Source: a virus. Taken from it: a DNA stretch of 42,458 nt. The position numbers were made by a program, and so were the translations under genes. Location: IMG/VR virus record IMGVR_UViG_3300025917_000330, positions 1 through 42,458 of that record; one strand, 5' to 3'. Below are positions 8,611-16,172 of this stretch, piece after piece. Each line of letters begins with the position of its first letter. Position 1 is the first letter of the stretch. A model generated the notes under the pieces. The model saw nothing but the letters and a program-made list of their open reading frames with translations, did no database searches and was not told the origin of the DNA.

Positions 8611-8780
8611 TGAATGCTTTCACTATTTTGGCCCTTTTATTCGCAGGATTGATAATACTACCTATCACTGCCTACATGGTAGTGAAATTTGGTGCGGCCG
8701 GCTATTTTAGGGCGCGCCGCAGAGAACAGAACAGACAAAACACCGAGAAAGGAAACCTAAATGAGTCGTGCCAAAAGTGA
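8610..8780 (+). CDS. Small single-pass membrane protein (56 aa)
   Basis: The ATG at 8610 overlaps the previous stop (TAATG). The frame encodes 56 residues and ends at 8780, inside the next gene. Residues 4-25 form one clear hydrophobic segment (AFTILALLFAGLIILPITA), followed by a basic tail (RARRR near 34-38). The protein would insert in the inner membrane with the tail in the cytoplasm. It sits between recombination genes, so a membrane anchor for replication complexes or an unrelated small protein are both possible. Tight coupling and the strong hydrophobic segment argue that it is real. Confidence 0.62.
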   Translation: MNAFTILALLFAGLIILPITAYMVVKFGAAGYFRARRREQNRQNTEKGNLNESCQK

Positions 8781-10047
8781 AAAACGGCGATACACCAACG
8801 CCCGTGAGCAGGCGAATAAACAGTCGCTGGGCTTCGTGCCTGCTTACCTGAAACTGCCAAAGGGTGCCAGCCTATTCAAACCCAAAACAGGAGTCATGCT
8901 TCTGGACATCTTGCCCTTCGAAGCGGGCAAGGGCAATCCAAACGCAGATGAAGGGATGCTCCACTGGGAGAGAACTTTCAGTGCCCATCGCGGAATCGGA
9001 GCCAACAGTGACAGTTTCCTCTGCCCGCGGCTGCTAAACAAGAAGCCTTGCCCCGTCTGCGAGCACCGGCTCCACTTGGTGAAAGCAGGGGACGAGGATG
9101 ACGAGGATCTCATCAAGGATCTCGCGCCGAAGACGCGTCAGCTGTTCAACGTCCTCAACTTGAAGGACCCAGACAAGGGAGTGCAGATTTGGGATATGTC
9201 CTACTTCCTGTTCGGCGAGTCGCTTTACAAGCGGCTGCGAGATGCCGACGAAGGGGACGAGTGGGAGAACTTCTTCTTCCTGGAGGGCGGGTTGACATTG
9301 AAGATCGGATTCAGTGAACGGTCTTTCGGTGGCGCATCCTTCCACGAGGTAGACACCATCGACTTCAAACCCCGCAAGCGGGATTACGATGACGACATCC
9401 TGGAACAGGTTCACGTCCTGGACGACCTCCTTGTCATTCCTGATTACGATGAGCTCAAGGAGACCTTCCTCGAGACCACCGGCGATGACGATGACGATGA
9501 TGAACCCAAGGCTAAAAAGCGTCACAGCGACGACGATGATGATGACGATGACGAACCAAAAGCCAAGCGCCGCAGTCTACCTGCTGATGACGATGATGAT
9601 GATGACGATGACGACGATGAGCCCAAGGCGAAAAAGCGCCATGTCGAGGAAGACGATGATGACGAACCGCCGAAGAAAAAAGCAGCCAGGAACGGCGACG
9701 ATGACGACGATGACGAGCCGCCCAAGGCCAAGAAAAAGACCCCAACCGACGATGACGACGATTGGGATGACGTAGACGGCGATGATGATGACGAGCCCAA
9801 GGCTAAAAAGAAAGCCAAGGACGACGATGACGACGATTCGGACGATGACGATGACGAACCGAAAGGTAAGAAGTCCAAATCGGACGATGACGACGATGAC
9901 GATGACGATGATGAGCCGCCCAAGAAAAAGAAGAACATGTTCGCCAAGCAGAAGGGCGACAAGGGCTGGGAAAAGGACGATGACGATGATGAACCCAAAG
10001 CAAAGAAAAAGGTCGCCGCGTCGGACGATGATGATGACGATGACTGA
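8761..10047 (+). CDS. gp32-like ssDNA-binding protein with giant Asp/Lys repeat tail
   Basis: A 428-residue protein. Residues 1-240 look like a divergent T4 gp32-type ssDNA-binding domain: basic N-terminus, a zinc-knuckle-like CPRLLNKKPCPVCEH, and a fold rich in aromatics (WDMSYFLFG, ENFFFLEGG). From about residue 241 to the end the protein is a low-complexity tail of roughly nine units of 4-11 Asp followed by EP(K/P)xKK. SSBs normally end in one short acidic tail that recruits partners. A ribosome-binding site (AAAGGAAA) precedes the ATG at 8761. Its stop overlaps the recombinase start (TGATG). The family call rests on the zinc motif, acidic tail and position. Confidence 0.75.
   Translation: MSRAKSEKRRYTNAREQANKQSLGFVPAYLKLPKGASLFKPKTGVMLLDILPFEAGKGNPNADEGMLHWERTFSAHRGIGANSDSFLCPRLLNKKPCPVCEHRLHLVKAGDEDDEDLIKDLAPKTRQLFNVLNLKDPDKGVQIWDMSYFLFGESLYKRLRDADEGDEWENFFFLEGGLTLKIGFSERSFGGASFHEVDTIDFKPRKRDYDDDILEQVHVLDDLLVIPDYDELKETFLETTGDDDDDDEPKAKKRHSDDDDDDDDEPKAKRRSLPADDDDDDDDDDDEPKAKKRHVEEDDDDEPPKKKAARNGDDDDDDEPPKAKKKTPTDDDDDWDDVDGDDDDEPKAKKKAKDDDDDDSDDDDDEPKGKKSKSDDDDDDDDDDEPPKKKKNMFAKQKGDKGWEKDDDDDEPKAKKKVAASDDDDDDD
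9480..10045 (+). repeat. GAY-rich coding microsatellite (Asp-run/EPKAKK repeats)
   Basis: About 560 bases made of GAC/GAT codon runs broken by GAACC(C/A)AAGGC(T/C)AA(A/G)AA-like units, encoding D(4-11)-EP(K/P)xKK repeated about nine times. GAC and GAT codons alternate irregularly, so the DNA is not a perfect repeat. The antisense strand of the same region gives long Ser/Ile/Val or Arg/His frames that are artefacts of composition. Confidence 0.9.
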
Positions 10048-11150
10048 TGAGTCCGAAGGCAATACTCACCAAGCGGCGCGAAAAGGTGCTGCTTAACGGG
10101 GAGAGTGCTCTCAGCACAGGGAGCACTCTCCTCAATCTCGCTTGCACAGGCCATCCTGATCTTGGATTTCTCAAAGGGGGCTACTACTACCTAGTTGGAG
10201 ACAGCACCAGCGGCAAAACGTGGCTCTCTCTTACCTGCTTCGCAGAGGCCTGCCAAAGCAAGTCCTTCCGCAATTACCGGCTCATCTTCGACGACGTGGA
10301 GAACGGTGCGCTGATGGACATTGAGCACTACTTCGGCAAAGCAGTGGCACAGCGAATGGAACCACCCGCTACCAAGAAGGGGTTGGCTGCTTATAGCGAC
10401 ACGGTTGAATCTTTCTACTACAACATCACCGACCGGCTGAAGGAGGGAGAACCTCTCATCTACGTGCTCGACTCTCAGGATGCTCTCACCTCCACCGCAG
10501 CCGCTAAGAAATTTCAACAGCAGAAGAAAGCATCTGAAGAAGATGAAGATACCAAAGGGTCCTATGGTGACGGAAAAGCAAAGTATCACAGTGAGAACAT
10601 CCGCCATGTCATCGCCGGACTGAGGAAGACGCGAAGCATTCTCATCATCATTGGGCAGACGCGTGACAATCTCGGCTTTGGATTTGATCCCAAGACCCGT
10701 TCAGGCGGTCGTGCTTTGCGCTTCTACGCCAACCTCGAGATTTGGACTTCGGTCAAAGAGAAGATCCGCAAGCTAGTCCGCGCACGAGAACGCACGATCG
10801 GCGTGCGATGTTTAGCCGAGATACGCAAGAACCGTGTGACCGGCAAGATTGGTAAGGACCGGTCGGTTGAGTTGCCGATCTACTACGATCTCGGCATTGA
10901 CGATTTAGGCTCGTGCGTAGACTTCCTCATCGCCGAGAAGCATTGGGCCAGGGTGAAGCAGGAAGGTGAAGAACCCAAGAAGAAAAAGATTTACGATGCC
11001 CACGACTTGCTGTTCACTGGCTCACGGGACAAAATCATAAGACATGCCGAAGCTGAAGATCTCGAGCAGAAGGTGAGAGAGGTCACAGCCCAAGTTTGGA
11101 GAGAGATTGAGGAGGAGAGTAAGCCTCACCGAAAGAGACGATACGAATGA
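10047..11150 (+). CDS. RecA/UvsX-like recombinase
   Basis: A 367-residue RecA-fold ATPase. Walker A is GDSTSGKT at 51-58, Walker B is LIYVLDSQDAL, and the III-GQTRDN strand and the GGRALRFYA segment correspond to the L2-end and the RecA signature around the ALKFYA strand. Such proteins form filaments on ssDNA and pair homologous strands for recombination-dependent replication. It starts in a TGATG overlap with the ssDNA-binding protein, so the two are coupled. The C-terminus is basic and helical. A DnaB/RadA-like ATPase is a less likely alternative because no helicase or zinc-finger motifs are seen. Confidence 0.83.
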   Translation: MSPKAILTKRREKVLLNGESALSTGSTLLNLACTGHPDLGFLKGGYYYLVGDSTSGKTWLSLTCFAEACQSKSFRNYRLIFDDVENGALMDIEHYFGKAVAQRMEPPATKKGLAAYSDTVESFYYNITDRLKEGEPLIYVLDSQDALTSTAAAKKFQQQKKASEEDEDTKGSYGDGKAKYHSENIRHVIAGLRKTRSILIIIGQTRDNLGFGFDPKTRSGGRALRFYANLEIWTSVKEKIRKLVRARERTIGVRCLAEIRKNRVTGKIGKDRSVELPIYYDLGIDDLGSCVDFLIAEKHWARVKQEGEEPKKKKIYDAHDLLFTGSRDKIIRHAEAEDLEQKVREVTAQVWREIEEESKPHRKRRYE

Positions 11151-11410
11151 GCCCAGTTAATTTCCCAAAGTCGAATTCGACATTTGGTCCACCTCCTGAT
11201 CTGACCGAACAGCAAGTGAACACAGTCCATGCCTTCACCGGAGTGGTTGATGGAGGGAGCCTAGATGGGATGCCCATGGTAGTGGTAGCTTGGAAACCTG
11301 ACGAGCAGGATCTTGAAATCCTCAAGAGAGGTGGAGCCATCTACCTCGCTGTCATGGGAGGACTACCACCTCACGTGCTCACAACTGAATTCCCAACAAG
11401 GATAGGATGA
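11147..11410 (+). CDS. Hypothetical 87-aa protein
   Basis: An 87-residue protein with a VVAWKPDEQDLEILKRGGAI core and a GGLPPHVLT end, a pattern I remember from small uncharacterised phage proteins. It is flanked by ATGA overlaps with the recombinase and the next gene. No catalytic or binding motif is visible. Function unknown; expression is expected with the replication genes. Confidence 0.6.
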   Translation: MSPVNFPKSNSTFGPPPDLTEQQVNTVHAFTGVVDGGSLDGMPMVVVAWKPDEQDLEILKRGGAIYLAVMGGLPPHVLTTEFPTRIG

Positions 11411-12090
11411 AGAAGCACCACGCCGATCAGTTTGAATTAGGTCTCCTTCCTGCGGATCAGATCAAGAATCCTGGTGCTGGTGAAGTTTGGAAGAAGGGTG
11501 AACGGGACAAGGCGCTAGATGAATACTTTGCCGGTGCTCACCCGAAGCAGATTGGGATCAAGTTCAAAGGAGCTCCTAAGGCTTTCATGAATTCGATCCT
11601 GAACAAGCTCAAATACAATTACAAGAAGAAGGGGAAAGAGGATCAGCCCGGCCGAGCCGAACGATACGAACCTGTTCGTCGCGTCAGCCGGAAAGGAAAG
11701 AAGCTCACCCCTAACGAGGTAGACTTCCTCAGGGCTCATCAAGAGCTAGGACTTGACCCCAAGATCACCTGCAAGATTATTTGCCGTCCCGTCCTTGAGC
11801 TCTTCCCAGATCTCAAGAGCGAGAAACGCGTCAACGATCTGAAAGAGATCGTCCCATCATTGGAGGTGGTGCTCGCTTACCGCTACGTCTTTCACGTTTA
11901 CGAGAAACAAATCATCTCAGACAAAAAGTATGACGACCTGAAGTTTGCTGAGATCGAGTATGGCACAGGCTACGCAGAGCTGAAGAAAGCCCCCAAGGAC
12001 TGCCCGCACTACATCAAGACGCTTGCGCTCTACTTGGTCGAGAAGTATGATGCGACGAATGGTAAGGAATCAAAGAAGGATGAGTCGTGA
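11407..12090 (+). CDS. Hypothetical basic protein with ligase-N-terminus-like segment
   Basis: A 227-residue basic protein of unknown family. The first 100 residues are Lys/Arg-rich and include a helical AFMNSILNKLKYNYKKKG stretch. Near residues 155-180 the segment YEKQIISDKKYDDLKF recalls the ISDxxYDxL motif in the N-terminal Ia domain of NAD-dependent DNA ligase, but no adenylation motif (KxDG) follows, so it is not a ligase. It lies between the recombinase and the 5'-3' exonuclease with ATGA and GTGA junctions. A DNA-binding replication accessory is possible but unproven. Confidence 0.5.
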   Translation: MKKHHADQFELGLLPADQIKNPGAGEVWKKGERDKALDEYFAGAHPKQIGIKFKGAPKAFMNSILNKLKYNYKKKGKEDQPGRAERYEPVRRVSRKGKKLTPNEVDFLRAHQELGLDPKITCKIICRPVLELFPDLKSEKRVNDLKEIVPSLEVVLAYRYVFHVYEKQIISDKKYDDLKFAEIEYGTGYAELKKAPKDCPHYIKTLALYLVEKYDATNGKESKKDES

Positions 12091-12914
12091 GTGAGTCTCT
12101 TTTAGTCCTCGACGTTCACCTCCTGTGTCACCGAGCGTTCCATACCATGAAGAATCTCTCATGGGAGGGGAAGTCAACCGGTGTTATTTTCGGATTCCTC
12201 AAAACTCTCAACTTCCTCAGAGACGAGCTCCAAACCGATCGCGTTGCATTCTGCTTTGAGCATCCTCACCTTTTCAGGAAGGATATCTACCCGGCCTACA
12301 AAGAGAGACGAGCTTCGCAGAGATCACCTGAAGAGAAGATGGCTCGCAAGCAACTATCTCGTCAGATCAGTCGTCTTAGGGATCAGTATCTTCCGATGAT
12401 AGGATTCAAAAACATCTTCTGCTTTCACGGGTATGAATCAGATGACTTGATGGCACGGATTGCCCTCAATGAACCGGATGTCATCCTCGTGACGTCTGAC
12501 TCAGATCTCTTTCAGTGCCTTAGATCTGACGTGATGATATATTCACCATCAGCTGGGCGAATCCTCAACGAAGCGTGGTTTAGAAAGAAGTATGGTCTTC
12601 ATCCTCACTACTGGGCAAGAGTGAAAGCCATTGCAGGTTGTGCCACCGATGAGGTGAAAGGGATTCCTAGGATCGGCGAGCTGACAGCTCTCAAGTTCCT
12701 GCGTGGCGAGCTCAAAGAGTCTAGTGCAGCCTATAAAGCTATAGATTCCGCACGAGGCCAGGCTATCGCGCTTAGAAACATGCGTCTAGTAAGATTGCCC
12801 TACGAGGATTGCCCGGTGCCGATCATACAAAGAGACAAGCTGAGCAGGAAGGGATGGGAAAAGGTTTGCGATATGCTAGGAATGAAATCATTGGCAGGAG
12901 GCTTTCGTGGGTAA
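12087..12914 (+). CDS. 5'-3' exonuclease (FEN/PolA N-domain type)
   Basis: A 275-residue flap-endonuclease/5' nuclease. It has the N-terminal Asp (D9 in LLVLD), the YKERR arch motif near 71-75, the acidic ESDDLMAR at 117-124, DSDLF at 138-142 and a helix-three-turn-helix with D188 and GIPRIGELTA at 192-201. These residues hold the two metal ions and bind duplex DNA. The start is GTG at 12087, overlapping the upstream TGA (GTGA). The enzyme likely removes RNA primers, complementing the polymerase that lacks this domain. Confidence 0.88.
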   Translation: MSESLLVLDVHLLCHRAFHTMKNLSWEGKSTGVIFGFLKTLNFLRDELQTDRVAFCFEHPHLFRKDIYPAYKERRASQRSPEEKMARKQLSRQISRLRDQYLPMIGFKNIFCFHGYESDDLMARIALNEPDVILVTSDSDLFQCLRSDVMIYSPSAGRILNEAWFRKKYGLHPHYWARVKAIAGCATDEVKGIPRIGELTALKFLRGELKESSAAYKAIDSARGQAIALRNMRLVRLPYEDCPVPIIQRDKLSRKGWEKVCDMLGMKSLAGGFRG

Positions 12915-13503
12915 GGCTGCGAAGGGATCAGACTTTGAGCGTGAGCTTTGTCGCCGTCTCTCTCGGTGGTGGACGGATGGTGAACGCGACGATATCTTCT
13001 GGCGCACCTCTCAGTCAGGCGGACGTGCTACCCAAAGGTCAAAGAAGGACTTGAAGACATTCGGCTCGTATGGCGACATCGCGGCGGTAGATCCTATCGG
13101 CCAGCCGCTGATGAAGATGTTTACGATCGAGCTGAAGCGAGGGTCCTCATATAGCACCCCAGGTGATCTGCTCGACTTCAAACCAATCAATTCAAAGCAC
13201 CCTTGGGTCGTGTGTCTTGAGCAAGCAATCCGCAGTCACGAGCAGGCTGGTAGTCTTGCATGGATGATGATATGTCGCAGAGACCATCGCATCCCTATCG
13301 TATTCCTAGAAGCACGAATACTCAAATTGATAAGAGATGGAAATCCAATAGCCACCGATTCTAATTTTATGAGATTCAATCTCAATGTCCAACAAGAAAA
13401 AGGACCTATGCTACGCATCTCCTTCGCGGGCCTCCCACTGGAAACCTTCTTGGAGTCCATTAGCCCCAAGCAGATAATACAAGCGGTCAAAAATCACAAA
13501 TGA
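12907..13503 (+). CDS. PD-(D/E)XK nuclease, Holliday-junction-resolvase-like
   Basis: A 198-residue protein with a restriction-endonuclease-like core: E11/E13 in the first helix, D57 in YGDIAAVDP, and E75-L-K77 in TIELKRG. The early KGSDFERELC helix and the GGRAT loop resemble phage resolvase-type nucleases. It would cut branched recombination or replication intermediates before packaging. The start is GTG at 12907, overlapping the exonuclease end by 8 bases. The C-terminal half is not recognised. A general DNA nuclease of another specificity is possible. Confidence 0.72.
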   Translation: MGKAAKGSDFERELCRRLSRWWTDGERDDIFWRTSQSGGRATQRSKKDLKTFGSYGDIAAVDPIGQPLMKMFTIELKRGSSYSTPGDLLDFKPINSKHPWVVCLEQAIRSHEQAGSLAWMMICRRDHRIPIVFLEARILKLIRDGNPIATDSNFMRFNLNVQQEKGPMLRISFAGLPLETFLESISPKQIIQAVKNHK

Positions 13504-13862
13504 AAATGAAATCCCTAGGGAAGAAGGTCACCAAATTTCAAGGATTCGATACCTTCCCAACTCCTCTTGGAGTCAATAAAGTCACTTGCATCTCCGATGA
13601 GGTGACAGCCGTCTGCCCGGTGACAGGACAGCCAGACTGGTATGTAGTCAAGATCGAATACCTTCCTCAAAAACTCTGCGTTGAATCCAAATCACTGAAA
13701 TTGTTCTTGCAGAGCTTTCGCAACGATGGTCATTTCTGCGAAGCTTTCGCCAGCATCATTGCCCACAAACTCGAGAAGGCCCTCACACCATTCAACGTCA
13801 AAGTCACCGTCGAACAAAAACCCCGTGGCGGCGTCGCCATCGAAGCTATCTGCGCTCTATGA
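13500..13862 (+). CDS. queF: QueF-like 7-cyano-7-deazaguanine reductase with altered active site
   Basis: A 120-residue unimodular QueF. It carries the nucleophile C39 in VCPVTGQPD, D46, and the NADPH motif ESKSLKLF at 62-69, all at spacing matching the Bacillus enzyme (C55, D62). QueF reduces preQ0 to preQ1. At the place of the catalytic His-Glu pair (41 residues after the Cys) this protein has C80-E81 instead of H-E. It overlaps the nuclease and queC genes by ATGA, so it is part of the operon. The product probably feeds a 7-deazaguanine DNA modification rather than host tRNA, but no transglycosylase is visible here. Confidence 0.87.
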   Translation: MKMKSLGKKVTKFQGFDTFPTPLGVNKVTCISDEVTAVCPVTGQPDWYVVKIEYLPQKLCVESKSLKLFLQSFRNDGHFCEAFASIIAHKLEKALTPFNVKVTVEQKPRGGVAIEAICAL

Positions 13863-14545
13863 AAAACGTCTTAGTCCTCACCTCGGGTGGAATTGATTCC
13901 ACTACCCTCCTCTACTACCACGCCAAAAGGAAACAACTCGCCGGCGCCATTGCATTCAACTATGGGCAGCGACATCTGAAAGAATTGGAGTTTGCAGGGT
14001 TGAACGCTCAGGCTCTCGGCGTCCCAATCACCACTGTGAATATTTCATCCTTGGGACCAATCCTGTCTGGCAGCTCGCAAACAGATGCCAGTGTGCCCGT
14101 GCCGGAGGGTCACTATTCTGAAGAGTCGATGAAGGCCACGGTGGTGCCCAACCGAAACATGATCCTGCTGTCCATCGCGATTGGCGCGGCGATCGCGAAG
14201 AAGATAGACTTCGTCGCCTACGCTGCCCACGCAGGAGATCACGCCATCTACCCTGACTGCCGACCCGAGTTCACCAAAGCGATGGGATCCGCTGCTCGAC
14301 TTTGTGATTGGAGAAAGATCACTTTGTTAAGACCATTCATCAAGATGACCAAAGGATGGATCGTCGCCGAAGGGGAAGAACTGGGAGTTGACTTTACGAA
14401 GACATGGTCGTGCTACCAAGGTGGGGCACTGCACTGTGGCCGCTGCGGCACTTGCGTTGAGCGCCGACTTGCGTTCATCGAAGCGAAGGTAGTTGACCCT
14501 ACCACCTACCAGGATCCAGACTTCGCTCTGCAATACCAGAAGTGA
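13859..14545 (+). CDS. queC: QueC 7-cyano-7-deazaguanine synthase
   Basis: A 228-residue PP-loop ATPase of full length. The ATP loop is SGGIDST at 9-15, and the zinc site is C185, C193, C196, C199. It converts carboxy-deazaguanine to preQ0 with ATP and ammonia. QueC and QueF adjacent in a phage operon indicate 7-deazaguanine synthesis for genome modification, which is known to protect phage DNA from restriction. QueD, QueE, FolE and DpdA are not in the window; they may lie outside it or come from the host. Confidence 0.94.
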   Translation: MKNVLVLTSGGIDSTTLLYYHAKRKQLAGAIAFNYGQRHLKELEFAGLNAQALGVPITTVNISSLGPILSGSSQTDASVPVPEGHYSEESMKATVVPNRNMILLSIAIGAAIAKKIDFVAYAAHAGDHAIYPDCRPEFTKAMGSAARLCDWRKITLLRPFIKMTKGWIVAEGEELGVDFTKTWSCYQGGALHCGRCGTCVERRLAFIEAKVVDPTTYQDPDFALQYQK

Positions 14546-14688
14546 TCACCAAATCCCAATCCAACATCGCGAACATGCTTCGCAAGGCCGGTCGGAAGGT
14601 GACCGTCATTGACGCGACGAATCCTCGTGAAGTCAAGGTAAAAGAATTCAAGCCAAAGAAGCAACCACCCAGACCCCGTGGACATTGA
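14542..14688 (+). CDS. Small basic protein (48 aa)
   Basis: GTG at 14542 overlaps the queC stop (GTGA). The frame encodes 48 residues, Lys/Arg/Pro-rich at the C-terminus (KKQPPRPRGH), and ends inside the next gene's start. The N-terminus has an amphipathic helix (SNIANMLRKAGRKVTV). No known family. It fills the otherwise empty gap between queC and the ATPase, and the coupling style matches the rest of the operon, which supports it. Confidence 0.5.
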   Translation: MITKSQSNIANMLRKAGRKVTVIDATNPREVKVKEFKPKKQPPRPRGH

Positions 14689-15244
14689 ACAAGAGCAACA
14701 GGAGATAGATCATCTTCAGTCTCGCCTCACTCTGTCGAAGCAGACAGTCGAGAAGGAAGAGAAGGAACTGAAGATTGCCGAGCAGAAGTTGAAAGACTCT
14801 CAGACGGCCCAAGAGGTCCTTCAGTACCTCGCGCAAGCTGTCCAGCAGAAGGCTCACCAACGCATCAGCGAGGTGGTCAGTTCTTGTCTCTCGACGGTCT
14901 TCGAAGACCCTTATCAATTCAAAATCGAGTTTGAGCGCAAGCGTGGGCGCACAGAAGCGAGCTTGCGCTTCGTGCGTCGAGGATTGGATATCGACCCGAT
15001 GACCGCTTCGGGCGGTGGTGCTGTTGATATTGCCGCATTCGCGCTGAGAGTAGCCTGTCTCGTAATGCATCGACCCAGACTCAGCCGCGTGCTAGTGATC
15101 GACGAAGGGTTCAAGTTCGTTTCAGAGCAGTATAGGGAGAACGTTCGGGTGATGCTGGAGGAGCTCGCCAAAGAGATGGACGTTCAAATTATCCAGGTTT
15201 CTCATATTGAAGAGCTCTCAACTGGAAAGGTAGTTGAGTTGTAA
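14678..15244 (+). CDS. SMC/Rad50-like half ATPase without Walker A
   Basis: A 188-residue protein with a coiled coil (residues 2-60, Glu/Lys/Gln heptads) then an ABC-type C-lobe: signature ASGGGAVDIAAFALR at about 108-122, Walker B RVLVIDEGFKF, and an H-loop VSH near the end. The Walker A half is missing, so it cannot bind ATP alone in the usual way; it resembles the C-terminal part of Rad50/SbcC/RecF-like proteins. It starts at GTG 14678, overlapping the small basic ORF. It may pair with a host or phage partner, or act through dimerisation. Confidence 0.75.
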   Translation: MDIEQEQQEIDHLQSRLTLSKQTVEKEEKELKIAEQKLKDSQTAQEVLQYLAQAVQQKAHQRISEVVSSCLSTVFEDPYQFKIEFERKRGRTEASLRFVRRGLDIDPMTASGGGAVDIAAFALRVACLVMHRPRLSRVLVIDEGFKFVSEQYRENVRVMLEELAKEMDVQIIQVSHIEELSTGKVVEL

Positions 15245-15423
15245 TGGACCTCAAAGAATATCAGAGAATCCAAGATCAAATGACAAAGGATCTATCAAAA
15301 GATCCCATGGGCAAAGGCCATGTCTATGAAATCGATCTAGAGTGCATGGATAGAGTATGCTCTTGTGGTGCCGTCTTTGGTAGGGGACAGAGATGGAAAC
15401 AACCATGCCCAAATAAGAAATGA
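15244..15423 (+). CDS. Small Cys-containing protein (59 aa)
   Basis: The ATG at 15244 overlaps the TAA of the ATPase gene (TAATG), and its TGA overlaps the next start (ATGA). The 59 residues have a CxC (VCSCGAVFG) and a later CP (QPCPNKK), suggesting a small treble-clef or rubredoxin-like metal site. It is charged and soluble. Function unknown. Confidence 0.6.
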   Translation: MDLKEYQRIQDQMTKDLSKDPMGKGHVYEIDLECMDRVCSCGAVFGRGQRWKQPCPNKK

Positions 15424-15635
15424 AGATTCTCCAAGACACCGATCCCATGCCGTTCGGAAAGCACGGGCCCAAAGGTGAAGAGCCCTGCATGATGCAAGAC
15501 GTCCCTGCGAGCTATCTTCACTACCTCTGGCACAGCGGACTCAAGAACGAAACGAAGACCTCAAACGTCGCCGACTACATCAAGAGGAACATTGAAGCCC
15601 TCAAGAAGGAACATACTGACTTGATCTGGGACTAG
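15420..15635 (+). CDS. DUF3820 family protein
   Basis: A 71-residue protein with the DUF3820 signature: MPFGKHGPKGE, then DVPASYLHYLWHSGL and a VADYIKRNIEALKKE helix. The family is common in phages and has been named a putative quorum-sensing-regulated virulence factor from one homologue; in other proteins it is appended to nucleases, so a DNA-processing role is likely. It is the last gene of the + operon, and its TAG stop shares a CTAG with the opposing gene. Confidence 0.82.
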   Translation: MKILQDTDPMPFGKHGPKGEEPCMMQDVPASYLHYLWHSGLKNETKTSNVADYIKRNIEALKKEHTDLIWD

Positions 15636-16171
15636 GCGATAGATACCTGAACGATGCTCACACGAGCAGCCCACTCAAAAGCGGTGCTGACATAGCCGGT
15701 GGCTGTGACCCGGATCCGCAGCGATGAATTCCCAACGTCAGCGTCTACCTGGGGATCTCCGAAAGTATTCGACGTGTCGCCCACTATAACCGTCACCGTC
15801 AAATGATCACCTTGATCCTTCGCGGGATCATAAAGTCCGCCCGTGCTATAGGTGGGGTTGGAGGAATCCCACTTCTGGCCAAGACTCACCGTTCCTGCAT
15901 CATTGAAGATGGCTCCTTCGACCTTCCACACACCAACGAACAACCCAGAAGGAACCTGGAAGCAGAGAATGTCAATCTCAAAAGCCCAAGCCGTGTCCAC
16001 AGGAACGACCAACCGCGGCTCTGTCTCATCTGGAATGAGCATCTCGGTTTGGGTGTCATCAATGGTAGACGCTGTGAGGAAGCTCTCCACAGTCATCGCC
16101 GTAATCAACCGATTCAGCTTCGCACGGACCGAACTCCCTGCCTCGTTATTTTCAATTGGTTCAATATTCAT
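15632..16171 (-). CDS. Distal tail-associated beta-rich protein
   Basis: A 179-residue protein from the ATG at 16171, one base after the stop of the upstream lipoprotein. A 16216 start would overlap that gene by 44 bases, and a GGTGGA/GGAAAG site favours 16171. The sequence is rich in beta-strand residues (repeated VTV, IRVTA, VSI) and Thr/Ser, like a fibre or decoration domain. It is the last gene of the tail operon, after tip protein J. No family recognised; a host-contacting accessory is likely from position. Confidence 0.58.
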   Translation of the reverse strand: MNIEPIENNEAGSSVRAKLNRLITAMTVESFLTASTIDDTQTEMLIPDETEPRLVVPVDTAWAFEIDILCFQVPSGLFVGVWKVEGAIFNDAGTVSLGQKWDSSNPTYSTGGLYDPAKDQGDHLTVTVIVGDTSNTFGDPQVDADVGNSSLRIRVTATGYVSTAFEWAARVSIVQVSIA

Positions 16172-16172
16172 A

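Noticed and set aside
9389-10174. Long antisense and alternate-frame ORFs over the Asp-repeat region
   Set aside because: They are poly-Ser, Ile/Val or Arg/His translations of the GAY-rich repeat with no initiation signal and no domain; composition explains them.
11407-12090. NAD-dependent DNA ligase
   Set aside because: Only an ISDxxYDxL-like segment is present; the adenylation motif KxDG and other ligase motifs are absent.
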